A DNA stretch of 64,000 nt from Scalindua sp964584595 (GTDB lineage: Bacteria; Planctomycetota; Brocadiia; Brocadiales; Scalinduaceae). The notes under the pieces were generated by a model, which saw only the letters and a program-made list of their open reading frames with translations, was not told the origin of the DNA and did not search any database. The stretch spans positions 62,001-126,000 of the forward strand of contig CAZPAM010000002.1 of assembly GCA_964584595.1 (NCBI GenBank), read 5' to 3'. Position 1 is the first letter of the stretch; each line of letters begins with the position of its first letter. Positions 36,292-45,589 of the stretch are shown here, in pieces. Position numbers and translations under genes: made by a program.

Positions 36292-38118
36292 CTAATGCAA
36301 AATCTTGAACAAAAGTACATTGCGTCTATTTAAAGACTTTTTCTCCGGATATTTATATACTAACACTATTTGTCCGCTCTTCACAAACTTTCGCATCTCT
36401 TTTTCTATAATCTCATATTCTTTCTGCGTTATTAATATATAATCAACTTTATTAGCTCGTAGCGCATTATTAATTCTTCCCAACGCACTATTAATGCTTC
36501 CCAAATGAACATGCGTTCCCCCAGCATAATAAGCACTTCTAGCCAAAGTACTCAAGATAGCAGGGTGCGGTTTACTAGAATTTTCCCTTACCCATTGGCC
36601 AGCCTTCTTAATTCCTAACTTATCAGAACGCTGAGGCTTTAATGTCTTTGGCAGTAAAACACTGATAATTATTATCAAGATTAGCAACTGAGCTATCCAT
36701 ACATTCTTTAATCGCCCTCTCAAACCGGATTTTAATTTGTCAAACTGAAACTTCTCATGTACCCAACTACCAGTGGCATATACTCCTATTCCAACACAAA
36801 AAATCGCAGGAATAACCAGTGGTATCAGATGCCTTCTGCTTGGATACTGAGAGGCCGGCGCAAATGCTATGTTCAACCTATAAAATACTAGCAAGTAAGA
36901 CATGATAATTGATGCGATATAAAATCCAAAATACCGCACGTTCCTTACCCTTGTCCACTTTATTACTCCCATTATGAGAAACATAAACAAAAATGGATGA
37001 AAGGTAGTTAGATACTTATCTGAAATATACAAAATACTATTTACATCTATTTTTAATTTCTTTAAATCGACCCTAACATGAGTATTTTGCTTAGTAATAT
37101 TTCTATCTGAACTGGTAGTCGGATTGTCACTGCTTTGCTTATTTAGCTTAACACCAGTTTTTGCATCCTGAGATACATTTTTTTTCTTTGCATGCCCATC
37201 ACCTTTTTCCTTTTTCAAGTTCTTACTATTACCACTGCTCGACACTACATCAACACCGACTACCTTGGACAAATCTTTTTTCTTTGCATGTTCATCACCT
37301 TTTTCATTTTTCAAGCTCTTACTATTACCACTGATCAATACTGCATCAACACCTGCTATCTTGGATAAATCTTTTTTCTTTGTGAGGTTCCAATGACCCG
37401 TCTCCTTCTGGATATACACAAGATACGGCATTGAAAAGACAAGAAATGAAGCAGCCAATATCAGGATTGAAACAATCTTTTCTTTCCAGACTATCTTATA
37501 CTTGGTCAGGTCTGTCAATATACACCAGCCGGCAACTATAAAAATAATCCCAATTCCTTCAGGGCGTACAAGATAGGCAAATGCTGAACTTATCCCGGCA
37601 AGGGCAAATAAATAATACTTCCTCTTTGCTATCGCAAAAAAGCCCAGACCAAGTGCAGATACGAAGAAAAAGAAATAGGTAGACTCTGAAATGATATCCA
37701 CAGAAAACCTGACAGCATAAGGATGTAAGGCCAGAACAACAGAAGAAACAAACGATACCTTCCTGCCAAAGACGCTTTTACCAATCAGGTAGAATACAAT
37801 TACAGTCAGCGTACCAAAAGAAATAGACACAATAGTGCCGGAGAGTTCCATGTCTGGAATAGCCTTGTATAGCACAGCCATAAGGAAGGAGTAGAGGGGA
37901 TGGAAATCGTGTCTTAACCCGCTTAAGAAATCACCATCAGCAAAATATTTCGCATTTTGTATAAAAGCGACACTGTCATTCTTGATTACATATGTGAAAA
38001 AGCCCAAGTATATTCTCACTGAGATAGAAATTATCAGAAGTATCCAAATATACCTGTCATTGAAAAAACTTGTTTTCCTGTCACTATCGAAAGTTGTTGT
38101 CTTCATAATCTGTGCCAA
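36292..38118 (-). CDS. GT39/PMT-like membrane glycosyltransferase with an internal repeat-rich loop
   Basis: A 608-residue protein with about eleven membrane helices. It has the GT-C first-loop pattern KNDSVAFIQNAKYFADGD and HDFHPLYSFLMAVLY. Between helices, residues about 247-345 form a hydrophilic lysine/serine-rich loop made of a 32-residue repeat (KKKDLSK...GNSK) in two full and one partial copies. The rest resembles glycosyltransferases that use polyprenyl-phosphate donors. It is the most upstream minus-strand glycan gene before the nitroreductase. Confidence 0.7.
   Translation of the reverse strand: MAQIMKTTTFDSDRKTSFFNDRYIWILLIISISVRIYLGFFTYVIKNDSVAFIQNAKYFADGDFLSGLRHDFHPLYSFLMAVLYKAIPDMELSGTIVSISFGTLTVIVFYLIGKSVFGRKVSFVSSVVLALHPYAVRFSVDIISESTYFFFFVSALGLGFFAIAKRKYYLFALAGISSAFAYLVRPEGIGIIFIVAGWCILTDLTKYKIVWKEKIVSILILAASFLVFSMPYLVYIQKETGHWNLTKKKDLSKIAGVDAVLISGNSKSLKNEKGDEHAKKKDLSKVVGVDVVSSSGNSKNLKKEKGDGHAKKKNVSQDAKTGVKLNKQSSDNPTTSSDRNITKQNTHVRVDLKKLKIDVNSILYISDKYLTTFHPFLFMFLIMGVIKWTRVRNVRYFGFYIASIIMSYLLVFYRLNIAFAPASQYPSRRHLIPLVIPAIFCVGIGVYATGSWVHEKFQFDKLKSGLRGRLKNVWIAQLLILIIIISVLLPKTLKPQRSDKLGIKKAGQWVRENSSKPHPAILSTLARSAYYAGGTHVHLGSINSALGRINNALRANKVDYILITQKEYEIIEKEMRKFVKSGQIVLVYKYPEKKSLNRRNVLLFKILH
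37190..37383 (-). repeat. 96-base in-frame tandem repeat inside the 608-residue membrane protein
   Basis: Two full copies exactly 96 bases apart, plus a decayed third copy, encode 32-residue units starting KKKDLSK. Copies differ at a modest number of positions, and the frame is kept. Confidence 0.85.
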
Positions 38119-38166
38119 TCAAAATCCAGGAAAATTGTATTATACTTAAAAGAAGAATTGGTTTAT

Positions 38167-38796
38167 TTAATAATACCCTTCTCCATACTTTTCACCATTT
38201 ACTAGTTGATCCAGCTCCAATCTTGGCCTCTGAGAAGGATCTTCGTCAGGAACCCCAATGGGCAGAAGCGCCATTACTTCAACATGCTCCGGAATATCAA
38301 GGATTTCTTTTACCTTATTATCTTCGTACCGTCTTACCCAACAGGTACCAAGGCCTATCTCAACCGCCTGCAAAACAATATGTTCTACTGCTATAGCTAC
38401 ATTTGCTGCAGCAGCAACCATAAGAGCATCCTTTGTTACCGTATCCATACCTTTCTTAAGATATGGAATAAATACTTCTCTCGTCCTCTCAGGAAGTGCG
38501 CCCGATTCAATAAGCTCATCCACTCTTTCCGGAAATTCTTTAAATGCCTTTAAATCTGCGCAGCAGACAATTATTACGGGAGCACGCCCTATATGCCTTT
38601 GATTATGTGCAGCCTCTTGTAATTTCCTTTTAGTATCATCATCTTTAACTACTATAAACCTCCAAGGCTGTGTATTCGTCCCTGACGGCGCCAGCCTGGC
38701 ACTCTCAAGTAAAAGCCTTATTTTTTCTTCCGGGATAGGGTCCTGTTTGAATTTCCTTATACTCCTGCGTTTTTCTATTGCTTCACTTACATCCAT
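38167..38796 (-). CDS. Nitroreductase-family FMN oxidoreductase
   Basis: A 209-residue protein of the nitroreductase fold. EAIEKRRSIRKFKQDPIP at the N-terminus binds the FMN phosphate, LAPSGTNTQPWRFIVV follows, and GLGTCWVRRYEDNKVKEIL is the second cofactor region. It probably reduces a small quinone or nitro compound with NAD(P)H. It is divergent from aroDE; no link with the glycan genes is evident. Confidence 0.85.
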   Translation of the reverse strand: MDVSEAIEKRRSIRKFKQDPIPEEKIRLLLESARLAPSGTNTQPWRFIVVKDDDTKRKLQEAAHNQRHIGRAPVIIVCCADLKAFKEFPERVDELIESGALPERTREVFIPYLKKGMDTVTKDALMVAAAANVAIAVEHIVLQAVEIGLGTCWVRRYEDNKVKEILDIPEHVEVMALLPIGVPDEDPSQRPRLELDQLVNGEKYGEGYY

Positions 38797-38835
38797 TACA
38801 ACTCCTCTGCTATTAAATTTATACCATACATAAGA

Positions 38836-38863
38836 TTGACTATTTTAAAGTATACAATATAAT
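38836..38863 (+). promoter_or_regulatory. Sigma-70-type promoter for aroDE
   Basis: TTGACT and a perfect TATAAT are separated by 16 bases. The ATG of aroDE lies 36 bases after the -10 box, in the divergent gap with the nitroreductase gene. Confidence 0.6.
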
Positions 38864-38898
38864 AATCAACAAATTCTTACAAACACCTTATTATAAAC

Positions 38899-40365
38899 AT
38901 GATTTGCATTCCAATTACGGCTAGAAACACTGAAGATACTATTTCGGAAATGTCATCAGCTTCCAAATGTGCTGACATAATCGAACTACGTATTGATTAT
39001 ATCCAGGAATTACAAGATACAGAAAGATGCCTTGAAGAATCATTAAAGAGTAAGACTAAGCCAGTAATAGTCACAAACAGGCCGGAAAGAGAAGGTGGTA
39101 AATTTAATGGCAGCGAACAGGATAGATTACGTCTGCTACAAAAGGCTGTCGACCTGGAAGCAGATTACGTTGACGTTGAATATGATTCGATTAAGCAAAT
39201 TGTCAGACGAAAAAACAGCAAAGTAATTATTTCTTATCATAATTTTAAAGAGACCCCTCAAAACTTAAGCAAAATATATGACGATATTTGTCAACACAAG
39301 CCCGACATAGTAAAGATCGTAACATACGCAAATGACATTACTGACAATATCAGGATATTTAAACTTTTAAATACTGCGAACATACCTATTATATCTTTCT
39401 GCATGGGAGAATTGGGTCACATAAGCAGGATTCTTACAAGAAAGTTTGGAGGGGCACTGACATTCGCTTCTCTCGAAAGTGGTAAAGAATCGGCACCCGG
39501 GCAACTAACCGTTGACGAACTTTCCAGAATATATCACTTCAAAAATATAAATAAAGAAACAAAGCTTTATGGTATTATTGGAAATCCGGTTTCTCATAGT
39601 ATGAGTCCAGTCATTCACAACGCATCCTTTACGGAAAAAGGGCTTAATAACGTCTATGTCCCACTGAAAGTATCGAACATCGGCACCTTCATTAAAGAAT
39701 ACAGGAAAACAGATTTTCAGGGTTTCAGTGTTACCATTCCACATAAAGAAAGTGCTTTACCGTTCCTGGATGACATCGAACACACAGCTGAGAAAATTGG
39801 TGCCATAAATACCATTGTAAGACAAGACGAAAAATTAATAGGTTACAACACTGACTGCATGGCTGCCATAACCGGGCTGGAATGTGGCTTGGCAAAAAGT
39901 GGAGACACATTGAATAATAAGAAAATATCCATTATAGGAGCAGGTGGTGCAGCACGTGCAATAGCCTTTGGATTAAAAGAGAAAGGCTGCGATATAACAA
40001 TTTATAATCGTACCATTGAACGTGCAGAAAAGCTGTCTAATGACGTTAAATGTAGATTTGAAAGATTTGAAGAAATCAACAAACTCGATTCTGATATTCT
40101 CATAAATACTACACCTATCGGTATGTTTCCAAAGACTGATGAAACACCTGTTCCTAAAAAAATACTAAAGGACGGTATGATAGTCTTTGATGCTGTTTAC
40201 AATCCAATTGAAACAAAGCTGCTCCAGGACGCCAGGGAGAAAGGGTGCCACACGGTTAATGGGCTCACTATGTTCATTAATCAGGCGGCAGAGCAATTCA
40301 GGCTATGGACAAATATTGATCCGCCGGTAGAATTAATGAGTAATGTAGTAAGGGAAATACTATGA
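38899..40365 (+). CDS. aroDE: Bifunctional 3-dehydroquinate dehydratase/shikimate dehydrogenase
   Basis: A 488-residue fusion performing two consecutive shikimate-pathway steps. Residues 1-215 are a type I dehydroquinase (IELRIDYIQ, DYVDVEYDS, IISYHNF with the catalytic His, and VKIVTYAND with the Schiff-base Lys). Residues 225-488 are shikimate dehydrogenase (GNPVSHSMSPVIHN, IPHKESALP with the catalytic Lys, NTDCMAA, GAGGAARAIAFGL). The fusion occurs in plants, chlamydiae and planctomycetes. It overlaps aroK by four bases. Confidence 0.93.
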   Translation: MICIPITARNTEDTISEMSSASKCADIIELRIDYIQELQDTERCLEESLKSKTKPVIVTNRPEREGGKFNGSEQDRLRLLQKAVDLEADYVDVEYDSIKQIVRRKNSKVIISYHNFKETPQNLSKIYDDICQHKPDIVKIVTYANDITDNIRIFKLLNTANIPIISFCMGELGHISRILTRKFGGALTFASLESGKESAPGQLTVDELSRIYHFKNINKETKLYGIIGNPVSHSMSPVIHNASFTEKGLNNVYVPLKVSNIGTFIKEYRKTDFQGFSVTIPHKESALPFLDDIEHTAEKIGAINTIVRQDEKLIGYNTDCMAAITGLECGLAKSGDTLNNKKISIIGAGGAARAIAFGLKEKGCDITIYNRTIERAEKLSNDVKCRFERFEEINKLDSDILINTTPIGMFPKTDETPVPKKILKDGMIVFDAVYNPIETKLLQDAREKGCHTVNGLTMFINQAAEQFRLWTNIDPPVELMSNVVREIL

Positions 40366-40886
40366 ACATAGTTTTAATCGGTTTCAGAGGAACCGGGAAA
40401 AGTACAGTTGGGAAACTCTTAGCGAATCGCTTAGAAAGGGATTTTATTGATTCAGACGAATATATCGAAGATTCTACCGGAAAAACTATTAAGCATATAT
40501 TCGAAGGAGATGGTAAAGAGGGCTTTCGCAAGATAGAAGCTGATGTTATTGCAAAATTAAGCAGGATGGACAACAAAATAGTAGCAGTAGGAGGAGGAGC
40601 TATCCTTAGAGAAGATAACGTAAGGAATTTAAAAGATAACGGTTTCCTCATCCTCTTGGAAGCAACCCCAGAAATTATCCATAACCGCATAATACAAGAT
40701 AAAAAAACCACACAACAAAGACCTTCATTAACAGACAAGAAGCCATTGGATGAAATCAAACATTTGCTTGAACAGCGAGAGCATCCTTATAAAGATGCAG
40801 CAGACTACACAATAAACACATCCTATGTTACATGTGAAGATATTGTTAATGAAATAATTACAACAATAAGAAAACAGTTAAATTAA
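40362..40886 (+). CDS. aroK: Shikimate kinase
   Basis: A 174-residue P-loop kinase phosphorylating shikimate at the 3-OH. The Walker A is GFRGTGKST (residues 7-15), the substrate-binding DSDEYIE and GEGGKEGFR-type segment (GDGKEGFRKIE) follow, then VAVGGGAI, and the lid arginine is in QQRPSL. Its ATG overlaps the aroDE stop as ATGA, indicating coupled translation of three consecutive pathway activities. Confidence 0.92.
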   Translation: MNIVLIGFRGTGKSTVGKLLANRLERDFIDSDEYIEDSTGKTIKHIFEGDGKEGFRKIEADVIAKLSRMDNKIVAVGGGAILREDNVRNLKDNGFLILLEATPEIIHNRIIQDKKTTQQRPSLTDKKPLDEIKHLLEQREHPYKDAADYTINTSYVTCEDIVNEIITTIRKQLN

Positions 40887-40946
40887 TAACCCGCACCTAG
40901 AAATTATTAATGAAATATTCTTTTTAATTGTTTTATAAGAAATCGT

Positions 40947-42635
40947 ATGGACTTATACAACTTTGTTTTTTTTAGAAATCTTTTCTTTTTTATCTCAGAC
41001 TACCAGATTGTTTTCTTTGCTGGGTTTACACTAATCGCATACTTCTTATCAGTAAACCTTCATCCTCTGAGAAATGTATTAAGCACATCTCTGCCAGCGC
41101 ATATTCCAAAGTACTTATTTACATTAAGTATAGGAATAATACTAATATATTTCCTGATAGTTGTTCTCTATGCTTTTTCCCCATTGTACCTGGACCATGG
41201 AGAATCCTCAGTATCGGTAATAGGCTTTTTATTGAAAGGAAACTACGAATTGTACCCCAGCCTTATTTCGGGGAAATTCTATGGAGTTCCTTATGGGCCA
41301 GCTCTGTTTCTTGTACAGAAATGGTTTTATCTCATTTTTGGTGATTCAATCGAAGCAAGTAAATTGGTGGGTGTTCTTAGCAGTATATTTTCTTTTATTA
41401 TCTTATATCTTGCGATTTACAATCGCAAGAATTCAAAAACAAGCTTGTACTTAATAGCGTATGTACTAATTGTTTTCCTGCAATATTCCAGTTGGACATT
41501 TTGGAATAGAAGCGAACCATTGATTATGTTTTTTATAGGCTTGGCCCTATTTGGAATCAGGCAAAAAAATATATATTTCTCGCTATTTCTTTTATCTATC
41601 AGCTTTGGCTTTGCTGTCAATCTGAAAATCACATCAGTATTTTATATGCTGCCCATCTTCCTGCTGAGTCTTGAAAGAAAATCCGCTAGGTTCCACATAG
41701 CCACAATATGCCTATCACTTCTTATTATAATTCTACCTTTTTTGTACAAGAACATTTCATTTTTCAATTATTTAGATCTTATTAAATTAGCTTCAAATGA
41801 AAAGATGTATTCTAAACTATTTTTTGATTGTTTGACGTTTTCATTTCTTTATTATTTTATCCCAACAATTCTTATATTATTATACCTGTCTAAACACAAA
41901 GAAAATTTAAAAGATTTTTCCCTAAAGTATAAATACCCCTTGATCGTACTATTCGTCTGTTTAGTTGTTGTTAATATTATGGGAGCAATAGCTGGAGGTG
42001 GAAAGCTCTATTTGCTGCCATTCATGCCGGTATTTGTTTATTTCTGGTCTAAATTAATCAATATTGAATTTAGCTGCCAATATGTCAAGATATCAAATAT
42101 AAAATTATTGATTATCCTGTCGTTGTTTCTCGGATTGACATTCTCAACAGTACCAACAAGCGTGTTAAAAACCGGATATATGCTTTTGAAATTTAGTAAA
42201 AATCTGAAAAAAGATACCATTCCAAGGCAAGTAATTAACGACCTGAGAAATATTGACAAGCAATATCCGGATTTAACTATTCATATGGGACTAGGCGAAT
42301 ATGGTGGTTATAAATATACTTATTATAGACCAGCTCTTGTCTATATGGGGAATCCTTATTATGTTGATTTTGCAATATTTATGGCTTATCAAAATGCAGA
42401 GATGCTGGACAGGAAACGATTGGTTCAAATTTTTGAAGCCTGTAAGATTGATATTTGGCTTATCCCCAAGGGTAATGTCCCATTTTTTATGCGAAACTGG
42501 ATTGATGAAATTCCTCATTCTAAACGCAAGCGCTTGTTCGATCAAGAATTACGTAATTCATTTTCAAATAATTATGACCAGATAAATAGCAGTAAATTTT
42601 TTGATATTTATAAATGTAGGAGAGTAAATGGTTAA
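40947..42635 (+). CDS. Polytopic membrane glycosyltransferase-like protein
   Basis: A 562-residue protein with about twelve membrane helices. YLDHGESSVSVIGFLLKG and FYGVPYGPALFLVQKWFY occupy the positions of the catalytic loops of GT-C enzymes, though an obvious DE/DD pair is weak. The soluble C-terminal 130 residues are unrecognised. Its end overlaps the start of the wecB fragment. Confidence 0.55.
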   Translation: MDLYNFVFFRNLFFFISDYQIVFFAGFTLIAYFLSVNLHPLRNVLSTSLPAHIPKYLFTLSIGIILIYFLIVVLYAFSPLYLDHGESSVSVIGFLLKGNYELYPSLISGKFYGVPYGPALFLVQKWFYLIFGDSIEASKLVGVLSSIFSFIILYLAIYNRKNSKTSLYLIAYVLIVFLQYSSWTFWNRSEPLIMFFIGLALFGIRQKNIYFSLFLLSISFGFAVNLKITSVFYMLPIFLLSLERKSARFHIATICLSLLIIILPFLYKNISFFNYLDLIKLASNEKMYSKLFFDCLTFSFLYYFIPTILILLYLSKHKENLKDFSLKYKYPLIVLFVCLVVVNIMGAIAGGGKLYLLPFMPVFVYFWSKLINIEFSCQYVKISNIKLLIILSLFLGLTFSTVPTSVLKTGYMLLKFSKNLKKDTIPRQVINDLRNIDKQYPDLTIHMGLGEYGGYKYTYYRPALVYMGNPYYVDFAIFMAYQNAEMLDRKRLVQIFEACKIDIWLIPKGNVPFFMRNWIDEIPHSKRKRLFDQELRNSFSNNYDQINSSKFFDIYKCRRVNG

Positions 42636-42797
42636 AATCCTGATTGTCTTTGGTACAAGACCGGAAGTAATCAAGGTAGTACCTGCTATAAAAGAGTTGC
42701 GTAAGCACCCTGATAAGTTTATTGTTGCACTTGCGTTACCGCTCAGCACCGCCAGATGGTCGATTAACTTCTAAAAGAAACAAATATAGATGAATAA
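42628..42797 (+). pseudogene. Degraded wecB (UDP-GlcNAc 2-epimerase) N-terminal fragment
   Basis: The ATG frame encodes KILIVFGTRPEVIKVVPAI, the exact start of non-hydrolysing UDP-GlcNAc 2-epimerases, then goes off-family. In the +1 frame the text resumes as CVTAQHRQMVD, the next conserved WecB motif, and hits TAA where the family has Gln. Reading past this gives LLKETNIDE before another stop. One frameshift, one nonsense change and loss of the remaining roughly 300 residues make this a clear relic. Confidence 0.88.
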
Positions 42798-42919
42798 GCT
42801 TGCCTGTCAATTCTTTTAATTTTAACATCTTGAAGTAATCAATAAGTCATTCTCTTCAGGCTGTTTAATGTCTAAATAATTAAGCATGCCATGAGTGTAA
42901 TCTAAAAAGTATAAAAAAG

Positions 42920-43663
42920 ATGATAACCATTATTTTACCCGTATATAACGAAGCAAAGCCTCTTCCTTTATTATTAGAAGAAATTAAAAGGGTTCTCGAT
43001 TCCTCCTTTCACGATTATCTTGTTTTAGTTGTTGATGACGGTAGTACAGACGAAACCAAACATATAGCTCTTTCTTTTAATAAGAGTATCCCTCTAAGGG
43101 TAATCAGCCACCAGACAAATAAGGGTCTAGGAGTAACAATATGTACCGGGCTAAAGGAGGTAGTACGCACTTGCTCTTCAGAAGACATTATTATAACGAT
43201 GGACGGTGACAATACTCAAAACCCTTCTTATATTATAGAAATGGCTAACAAAATTAAGGAAGGATATGACGTAGTAATAGCATCACGCTACCAGCCCGGC
43301 GGCAAAGAGATTGGTTTATCTTTTAAGAGAAAATTCCTCAGTAAGACAGTAAATTTACTCCTTGGGACTATTTTTCCTATAACAGGTGTTAAAGATTATA
43401 CGTGTGGTTACAGATCATATAATGGAATGAAATTAAAGGAAGGCTTTTCTTTTCATAAGGGTAATCTTGTAGAAGAGAAAGGGTTCTCATGTCAGACAGA
43501 AATCTTGCTTAAGTTAAGTAAATTACCTTCTTTAAAAGTTACTGAAGTACCCATGGTATTACGATATGACTTAAAAGATGGACCGTCTAAAATAAATGTT
43601 TATCATACCATTCTGCGATATGCATGTATGATTTCAAGGAGTCTCATAATTAGAAAATCCTAG
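42920..43663 (+). CDS. GT2 polyprenyl-phosphate sugar synthase-like glycosyltransferase
   Basis: A 247-residue GT2. It has ITIILPVYNEAKPLPLLL, VVDDGSTDETK, the DxD segment TMDGDNTQNPSY and the DPM1-type YTCGYRSYN and VPMVLRYDLKDGPSK. There are no membrane helices. It probably charges polyprenyl phosphate with mannose or a related sugar for the membrane enzyme encoded just before it. Confidence 0.82.
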   Translation: MITIILPVYNEAKPLPLLLEEIKRVLDSSFHDYLVLVVDDGSTDETKHIALSFNKSIPLRVISHQTNKGLGVTICTGLKEVVRTCSSEDIIITMDGDNTQNPSYIIEMANKIKEGYDVVIASRYQPGGKEIGLSFKRKFLSKTVNLLLGTIFPITGVKDYTCGYRSYNGMKLKEGFSFHKGNLVEEKGFSCQTEILLKLSKLPSLKVTEVPMVLRYDLKDGPSKINVYHTILRYACMISRSLIIRKS

Positions 43664-44187
43664 TATATTTAATATGCGTATTCTCAATTCCTGGAATGAG
43701 GATTTGAATATTATCCCTTTTATTGTGGACAGGTCAGATTATAGTCAACTCCAGTGTAATCAGCAGGAAAATAATAGATTCATAAGCTATTGTCAGTTAA
43801 TCTGATAGCAACATAACAGACACTAAATCAAGCAGTTGTGACTAGTTAAAAAAATGCCTTTTTTCTGACCAAAGATCAGAGTTACCTTAATCTTTATCTT
43901 TCTTTTTGTCCTCTAATGACTCAATAACTTTCGCACAAATAAGAGCCTTACATTTCACAGAAGGTGGTTAATCAAAACGCGAACTGAAACAATACAAATG
44001 GAAGTGGCAATAAATAGTAGGCCAGTTAAAAAACAAACTGGAAGATAACACACTTTCTTGTGCAAAAAGTAAAACAATAAATAAAAAAACATATACTACA
44101 AGATTTGTTGGTTATAGAATGAACACGGTATTAAAAATAACTAATATTGAAATAAACAAAACAACCCTGAAGATATAAGGCAGCAAA
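43664..44187. other. Gene-free stretch with a clpP 3'-end copy
   Basis: There is no credible gene in these 524 bases. A 43-codon frame from 43674 has no recognisable similarity. The only clear content is the 66-base duplicate of the clpP end at 43865-43930. The remainder is AT-rich with many stops in all frames. Confidence 0.6.
43865..43930. repeat. Left direct repeat: copy of the clpP 3' end
   Basis: These 66 bases match 51777-51842 in the same orientation with three C-to-T differences. On the minus strand they encode the last clpP codons (VIESLEDKKKDKD). One difference changes TCG to TCA (Ser) and one changes the stop TAG to TAA, so both coding differences are silent. Homology ends in a one-base slip at 43931. 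Confidence 0.88.
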
Positions 44188-45012
44188 ATGAAAATTACTT
44201 ATCGCTGGAAAAATAATAAGGAATACTGGGCTAAACGCTGGGATAATATTCCATCCGATTATTCTATGGAAAATCCGAATGTTTATCCGCTTAAATTTGC
44301 CAAGCTTACAGTTCTGTCTAAAAAAGGAAAGATTCTGGAAGCCGGATGTGGAGCAGGACGCATACTTCGTTATTATGCAGACAAGGGGTATGATATTGTG
44401 GGGATAGACTTTATTGAAGACACTATAAGAAAACTAAAGAAAACAGACCCCTCTTTAAAAGTAGAGACAGGAAATATAACTGATTTGAAATATAATGACA
44501 AGTCTTTTAAATATATATTGGCATTTGGATTGTACCATAATTTACATCACGATTTAGACAAGGCTATAAAGGAAACCTATCGTGTTCTAGGATTCGGTGG
44601 AAAAGTGTGTGCTTCTTTCCGAGCAGATAATCTCCATACATTATTAACGGACTGGCTAATTGAACACAGAGCACGCAATGAAGGAATAAAAAATCTTCCG
44701 AAAGAATTCCACAAAATGAACCTTACGCAATCTGAATTTGTCAGTTTGTTTAAAAGTGCAGGATTTGAAGTAGAAGCGGTGTATCCAGTTGAAAATATGC
44801 CTATATTCTATAAATTTTCTTTCTTCAGATCCAAAAAACACAAGAACTTTAACGAACAAACAGGAAGAAAAGAAGGTTATAAACTGTCACTTCTGGGCAG
44901 ACTGATACAAGGTTTTCTCATGAAATTTTTTCCGAGGCAATTTTGTAATATTTTTGTCCTGATCGCACGAAAACCTGACAAAGCAAACAAGCCACTCAAG
45001 AATACCAGATAA
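44188..45012 (+). CDS. Class I SAM-dependent methyltransferase at the head of the phosphoramidate block
   Basis: A 274-residue methyltransferase. Motif I is ILEAGCGAGRILRYY (about residues 51-65), motif II is VGIDFIEDTI, and YRVLGFGGKVCASF is the post-core. In the C. jejuni O-methyl phosphoramidate locus two SAM methyltransferase genes accompany the phosphoramidate genes, so this enzyme is a candidate for O-methylation. A plain sugar methyltransferase is the alternative. Confidence 0.72.
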   Translation: MKITYRWKNNKEYWAKRWDNIPSDYSMENPNVYPLKFAKLTVLSKKGKILEAGCGAGRILRYYADKGYDIVGIDFIEDTIRKLKKTDPSLKVETGNITDLKYNDKSFKYILAFGLYHNLHHDLDKAIKETYRVLGFGGKVCASFRADNLHTLLTDWLIEHRARNEGIKNLPKEFHKMNLTQSEFVSLFKSAGFEVEAVYPVENMPIFYKFSFFRSKKHKNFNEQTGRKEGYKLSLLGRLIQGFLMKFFPRQFCNIFVLIARKPDKANKPLKNTR

Positions 45013-45068
45013 GAGGCTTATCGCATTACTGCAATATTAAACCTTAAGAATGAATAGGAGTTTAGATT

Positions 45069-45587
45069 ATGGTTTTATGGATTATAGGACTGTCAGATTC
45101 AGGAAAAACAGCACTTGGCAATTATATATACAACAAACTTAAACCAGAGCATAATAATCTGTTGTTTCTGGATGGAGATATACTGAGGGAAATACTGGGC
45201 AACGATCTTGGCCATACACTGGAAGACAGAAAACAGAATGCTGACCGCATCAACAGGCTTTGCTACTATCTTGATTCTCATGGAATTAATGTTATCTTTG
45301 CGTTATTATCACTGTTTCACGAAAACCAGAAAGGAATGAGGGAGAATATTGACAATTATTTCGAGGTTTATATAGACGCAAATATTAACCATCTGACAGA
45401 AAGAGACACTAAAGGAATATACAAGAAGGCCGTAAACGGTGAAATAAAAAATGTAGTTGGGGTAGATATACCATTTATACCTCCGTTGAGCCCTGATATT
45501 ACAATTAATAACGACGGCAGCCTGGAAGATTTGTATAAACAAGGAGACAAGATTATCGAGACAATCAGACCATTTTTGGAACGTTAA
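45069..45587 (+). CDS. CysC-like kinase: CDP-amidate kinase (Cj1415 type) or APS kinase
   Basis: A 172-residue P-loop kinase of the adenylylsulfate kinase family. It has GLSDSGKT (residues 7-14), FLDGDILRE, DRKQNADRI and ERDTKGIYKKAVNGEIKN, with GVDIPFIPPLSPDI in the lid region. APS kinases usually have FTGIDSPYE-like sequence there. C. jejuni Cj1415, a close relative of CysC, instead phosphorylates the ribose 3'-OH of cytidine diphosphoramidate. The co-directional glutamine-kinase, amidohydrolase and cytidylyltransferase genes favour the second role; sequence alone cannot exclude PAPS synthesis. Confidence 0.75.
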   Translation: MVLWIIGLSDSGKTALGNYIYNKLKPEHNNLLFLDGDILREILGNDLGHTLEDRKQNADRINRLCYYLDSHGINVIFALLSLFHENQKGMRENIDNYFEVYIDANINHLTERDTKGIYKKAVNGEIKNVVGVDIPFIPPLSPDITINNDGSLEDLYKQGDKIIETIRPFLER

Positions 45588-45589
45588 AA

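Noticed and set aside
45069..45587. Simple annotation as adenylylsulfate kinase of sulfate assimilation.
   Set aside because: The neighbouring glutamine-kinase, amidohydrolase and cytidylyltransferase genes fit the Cj1415-type CDP-amidate kinase better, so the sulfate role is kept only as an alternative.
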